A stretch of 7,744 nt of DNA from CAYGUI01 sp964353115 (GTDB taxonomy: Bacteria > Pseudomonadota > Gammaproteobacteria > JAGOUU01): NCBI GenBank assembly GCA_964353115.1, contig CAYGUI010000059.1:1-7744 (forward strand), in the 5' to 3' direction. A model generated the notes under the pieces. The model had not been told where the DNA came from, ran no database searches, and was given only the letters and a program-made list of their open reading frames with translations. Position 1 is the first letter of the stretch, and every line of letters starts with the position of its first letter. Below, piece by piece: positions 6,571-7,744 of the stretch. The position numbers were made by a program, and so were the translations under genes.

Positions 6571-7147
6571 AGCAAGAACTAAATGGAGTAGGAAACGTAA
6601 ACATTTTTGAAAATACTCGTAAATTTTCACATATCGAAACACCCCAAGAAGAACTAGGAGAGCTAGAAGAACCTTCAGTAGCTACAGCTGCAGCAGTGTG
6701 TGTTTTTGGACCTGTTGGTGATATTGAACCTAATTTTTTTTCAACTGATTCTAATCTCTTTTTACACGATTCTAATATATCTCTATGTGATTTTAATTTA
6801 TCATCTACTGATGAATCTAATCTATGTTTAACAGATTCTAATTTATCTATAGCTGATTCTAATTTATCTATCGCTAATTCTAATTTATTTCTAGATAATT
6901 TGAGATTATCTTTTATTCTATTATTTTTTAGTCTATTTGCTATCGATGATTTTATTAAAAAACCAAGACCTACAGCGATTGGAGTTATAAGAAAAGATAA
7001 AGCAATCATTGCTGCTGCAAGTGGTGGTAAGAAAGATGCTGCTAAAAATAGTCCTATAGCTGCTATAACAAAAACCGATAATATAATCACAGTTTTTTTA
7101 TCGTACTTTGCTTTTGGGCTTATGAATGATGGATAAATAGGAAGCAT
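6554..7147 (-). CDS. Unrecognised membrane protein with two transmembrane helices and a coiled coil
   Basis: I do not recognise this 197-residue protein. It has a short N-terminal tail, two strong hydrophobic segments (about 19-38 and 43-65) split by a PP pair, a positively charged stretch (NRLKNNRIK), then a charged helical region (about 75-141) with leucines spaced by seven, as in 'IDKLESAIDKLESVKHRL'. The end is low-complexity, rich in Ser, Ala and Pro (150-168), with a Phe/Cys/Ser-rich tail. Layout suggests a membrane hairpin with a cytoplasmic or exported coiled-coil tail; similar layouts occur in secreted effectors and in cell-envelope proteins, and no choice can be made. This strand was chosen because hydrophobic helices and heptads make structural sense and a near-consensus promoter precedes it (7182-7210), whereas the opposite-strand frame (6696-7136) has neither. 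No Shine-Dalgarno is evident. The 3' end overlaps the Hpt gene by 17 bp. Confidence 0.7.
   Translation of the reverse strand: MLPIYPSFISPKAKYDKKTVIILSVFVIAAIGLFLAASFLPPLAAAMIALSFLITPIAVGLGFLIKSSIANRLKNNRIKDNLKLSRNKLELAIDKLESAIDKLESVKHRLDSSVDDKLKSHRDILESCKKRLESVEKKLGSISPTGPKTHTAAAVATEGSSSSPSSSWGVSICENLRVFSKMFTFPTPFSSCFRKGG
6747..6896. repeat. Seven degenerate 21-bp tandem repeats encoding coiled-coil heptads
   Basis: Units begin with GATTCTAAT or a close variant at 6747, 6768, 6789, 6813, 6834, 6855 and 6876; all are 21 bp except the third, which is 24 bp. The two units at 6834 and 6855 are nearly identical (20 of 21 bases), implying recent duplication, while the outer ones have drifted. Read on the minus strand each unit encodes seven residues of the type 'xxKLESx', so expansion lengthens the coiled coil by whole heptads. 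Confidence 0.85.
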
Positions 7148-7181
7148 ATGTTTTCACTAATGTTTAACTTACTTGGGTGTT

Positions 7182-7210
7182 ATAATAACCGATATTTAGT
7201 TAAATGTCAA
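7182..7210 (-). promoter_or_regulatory. Strong sigma-70-type promoter for the membrane/coiled-coil gene
   Basis: On the minus strand a perfect -35 TTGACA (7210-7205) is followed after 17 bp by TATTAT (7187-7182), 5 of 6 to the -10 consensus. Transcription should start near 7175, giving a leader of about 27 nt before the ATG at 7147. The -35 lies within the last codons of tilS (stop at 7202-7200), so the downstream gene can be expressed independently of tilS. Confidence 0.7.
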
Positions 7211-7744
7211 ACTGTGTTGTACTTGTGAAAATCGCAATAATTTCATTATCTAATAAAATCAAAGGGGTAGTATCTCGCTCCCATGGTGGAATACCAAGAT
7301 CTTGAAATTTTTTCTTTAATTTATCTCCTTCACGGCGAAATCTGACTATAAGCTCTTGATTTATATATTGCGGATAATCTGCAGGATCTAAATACAAATA
7401 TTTACCTAAAATTGCTATATATAATTTATCACCTACCTTATATCTAGCCTCAAATTTGGCCAATTCTTCTTTATCTATATTTTGTGGCTTTAAAAGATAC
7501 AAATTGCCGCGATACCTGCGAATCTCATACTTATCCCAGGCGACAACTGCCTTGCTATCTTGTCGTGAGTTTAAAACCGAGCTAATAATTTCTTCTTGTT
7601 TTTTACGGCTTGGTAACGGGATGTTTTGCGAGGTTAACCAGTGACGAATTTTATTTTTGAGAAAAGCATCTGTTTCTGTCATTCCCGCGTTTTTCGTCAT
7701 TCCCGCGTTTTTCGTCATTCCCGCACTTTTCGTCATTCCCGCGT
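7200..7744 (-). CDS. tilS: tRNA(Ile)-lysidine synthase TilS, C-terminal part; 5' end cut by the window edge
   Basis: TilS attaches lysine to C34 of the CAU-anticodon tRNA-Ile using ATP, so that it reads AUA; it is normally essential. The window holds about 180 C-terminal residues; the frame is open to the right edge, so the N-terminal PP-loop ATPase domain lies outside. Seen here are the substrate-binding domain ('IRHWLTSQNIPLPSRKK' through 'YEIRRYRGNLYLL') and the C-terminal domain, with VRFRREGDKLKKKF and 'LGIPPWERDTTPLILLDNE', close to the E. coli protein (LKK-W-ELGVPPW-RDTTPL). The ATG at 7736 is not the true start: it lies in an 18-bp tandem repeat translated as MTKNAG or MTKSAG units just before the substrate-binding domain. 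The repeat keeps the frame, so a functional enzyme with an inserted linker is likely. AUA codons are used in neighbouring genes, which fits a need for this enzyme. Confidence 0.93.
   Translation of the reverse strand, partial: AGMTKSAGMTKNAGMTKNAGMTETDAFLKNKIRHWLTSQNIPLPSRKKQEEIISSVLNSRQDSKAVVAWDKYEIRRYRGNLYLLKPQNIDKEELAKFEARYKVGDKLYIAILGKYLYLDPADYPQYINQELIVRFRREGDKLKKKFQDLGIPPWERDTTPLILLDNEIIAIFTSTTQFDI
7678..7744. repeat. 18-bp tandem repeat inside tilS, at least 3.7 copies, continuing past the edge
   Basis: Units GTCATTCCCGCGTTTTTC start at 7678, 7696, 7714 (two substitutions) and 7732 (cut by the edge). The period is a multiple of three, so each unit adds six residues (MTKNAG or MTKSAG on the minus strand). 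The core CGTCATTCCCGCG is the arm of a dispersed inverted repeat common in proteobacterial genomes (CGTCATTCCCGC...GCGGGAATGACG); the partner arm may lie beyond the window. The G+C-rich unit stands out from the AT-rich gene around it. Confidence 0.9.

Noticed and set aside
6696..7136. Plus-strand frame of 146 codons opposite the membrane/coiled-coil gene
   Set aside because: It is a by-product of the 21-bp repeats and of low GC; it gives DSNLSIA-type repeats without sensible structure, whereas the minus strand has membrane helices, heptads and a promoter.
7456..7644. Plus-strand frame of 62 codons inside tilS
   Set aside because: It lies opposite the conserved substrate-binding domain of TilS; no independent evidence.
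7734..7736. ATG at 7736 as the start of a short separate gene
   Set aside because: The frame is open to the window edge and the ATG recurs in every repeat unit; the protein is the C-terminal part of TilS, whose catalytic domain must lie upstream.

Overview
The window is a low-GC, tightly packed bacterial segment. The C-terminal halves of RecJ and TilS, and the separate two-domain end of TilS, look most like gammaproteobacterial versions. Together with the AT-rich composition and repeats inserted inside housekeeping genes, this suggests a low-GC, possibly host-associated gammaproteobacterium. That placement is inference; an alphaproteobacterial (Rickettsiales-type) host of similar repeats cannot be excluded from the sequence alone. 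No RNA gene, CRISPR array, transposase or gene-free stretch over 300 bases was seen.

Left part (1-3420): on the minus strand, recJ (single-strand DNA exonuclease) is followed after 6 nt by a RimJ/RimL-type GNAT acetyltransferase that runs off the left edge and carries the start of extra sequence, possibly a second GNAT domain. Divergent from recJ is folD (one-carbon metabolism), preceded by a perfect extended -10 box placed so that transcription should begin at or next to its ATG. recJ carries a 100-bp multi-hairpin palindromic element (1386-1485), translated in frame as an extra segment inside the enzyme.

Middle (3368-6570): a signalling module. A REC-EAL response regulator (predicted c-di-GMP phosphodiesterase, minus strand) is divergent from a membrane hybrid histidine kinase and a stand-alone Hpt protein (plus strand, overlapping by 13 nt). 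All phosphorelay residues are present: kinase H183, kinase receiver D466, Hpt H56, and REC-EAL D60. Environmental sensing therefore probably controls c-di-GMP breakdown. The REC-EAL gene overlaps the 3' end of folD by 53 bp, tail to tail.

Right part (6554-7744): an unrecognised small protein with two membrane helices and a coiled coil encoded by 21-bp tandem repeats, driven by a near-consensus promoter. Upstream of it is the 3' part of tilS (tRNA-Ile lysidine synthase), which runs off the right edge and contains an 18-bp tandem repeat translated in frame. Two essential-type enzymes in one small window thus carry two different in-frame repeat insertions. Few genes here have a recognisable Shine-Dalgarno sequence.
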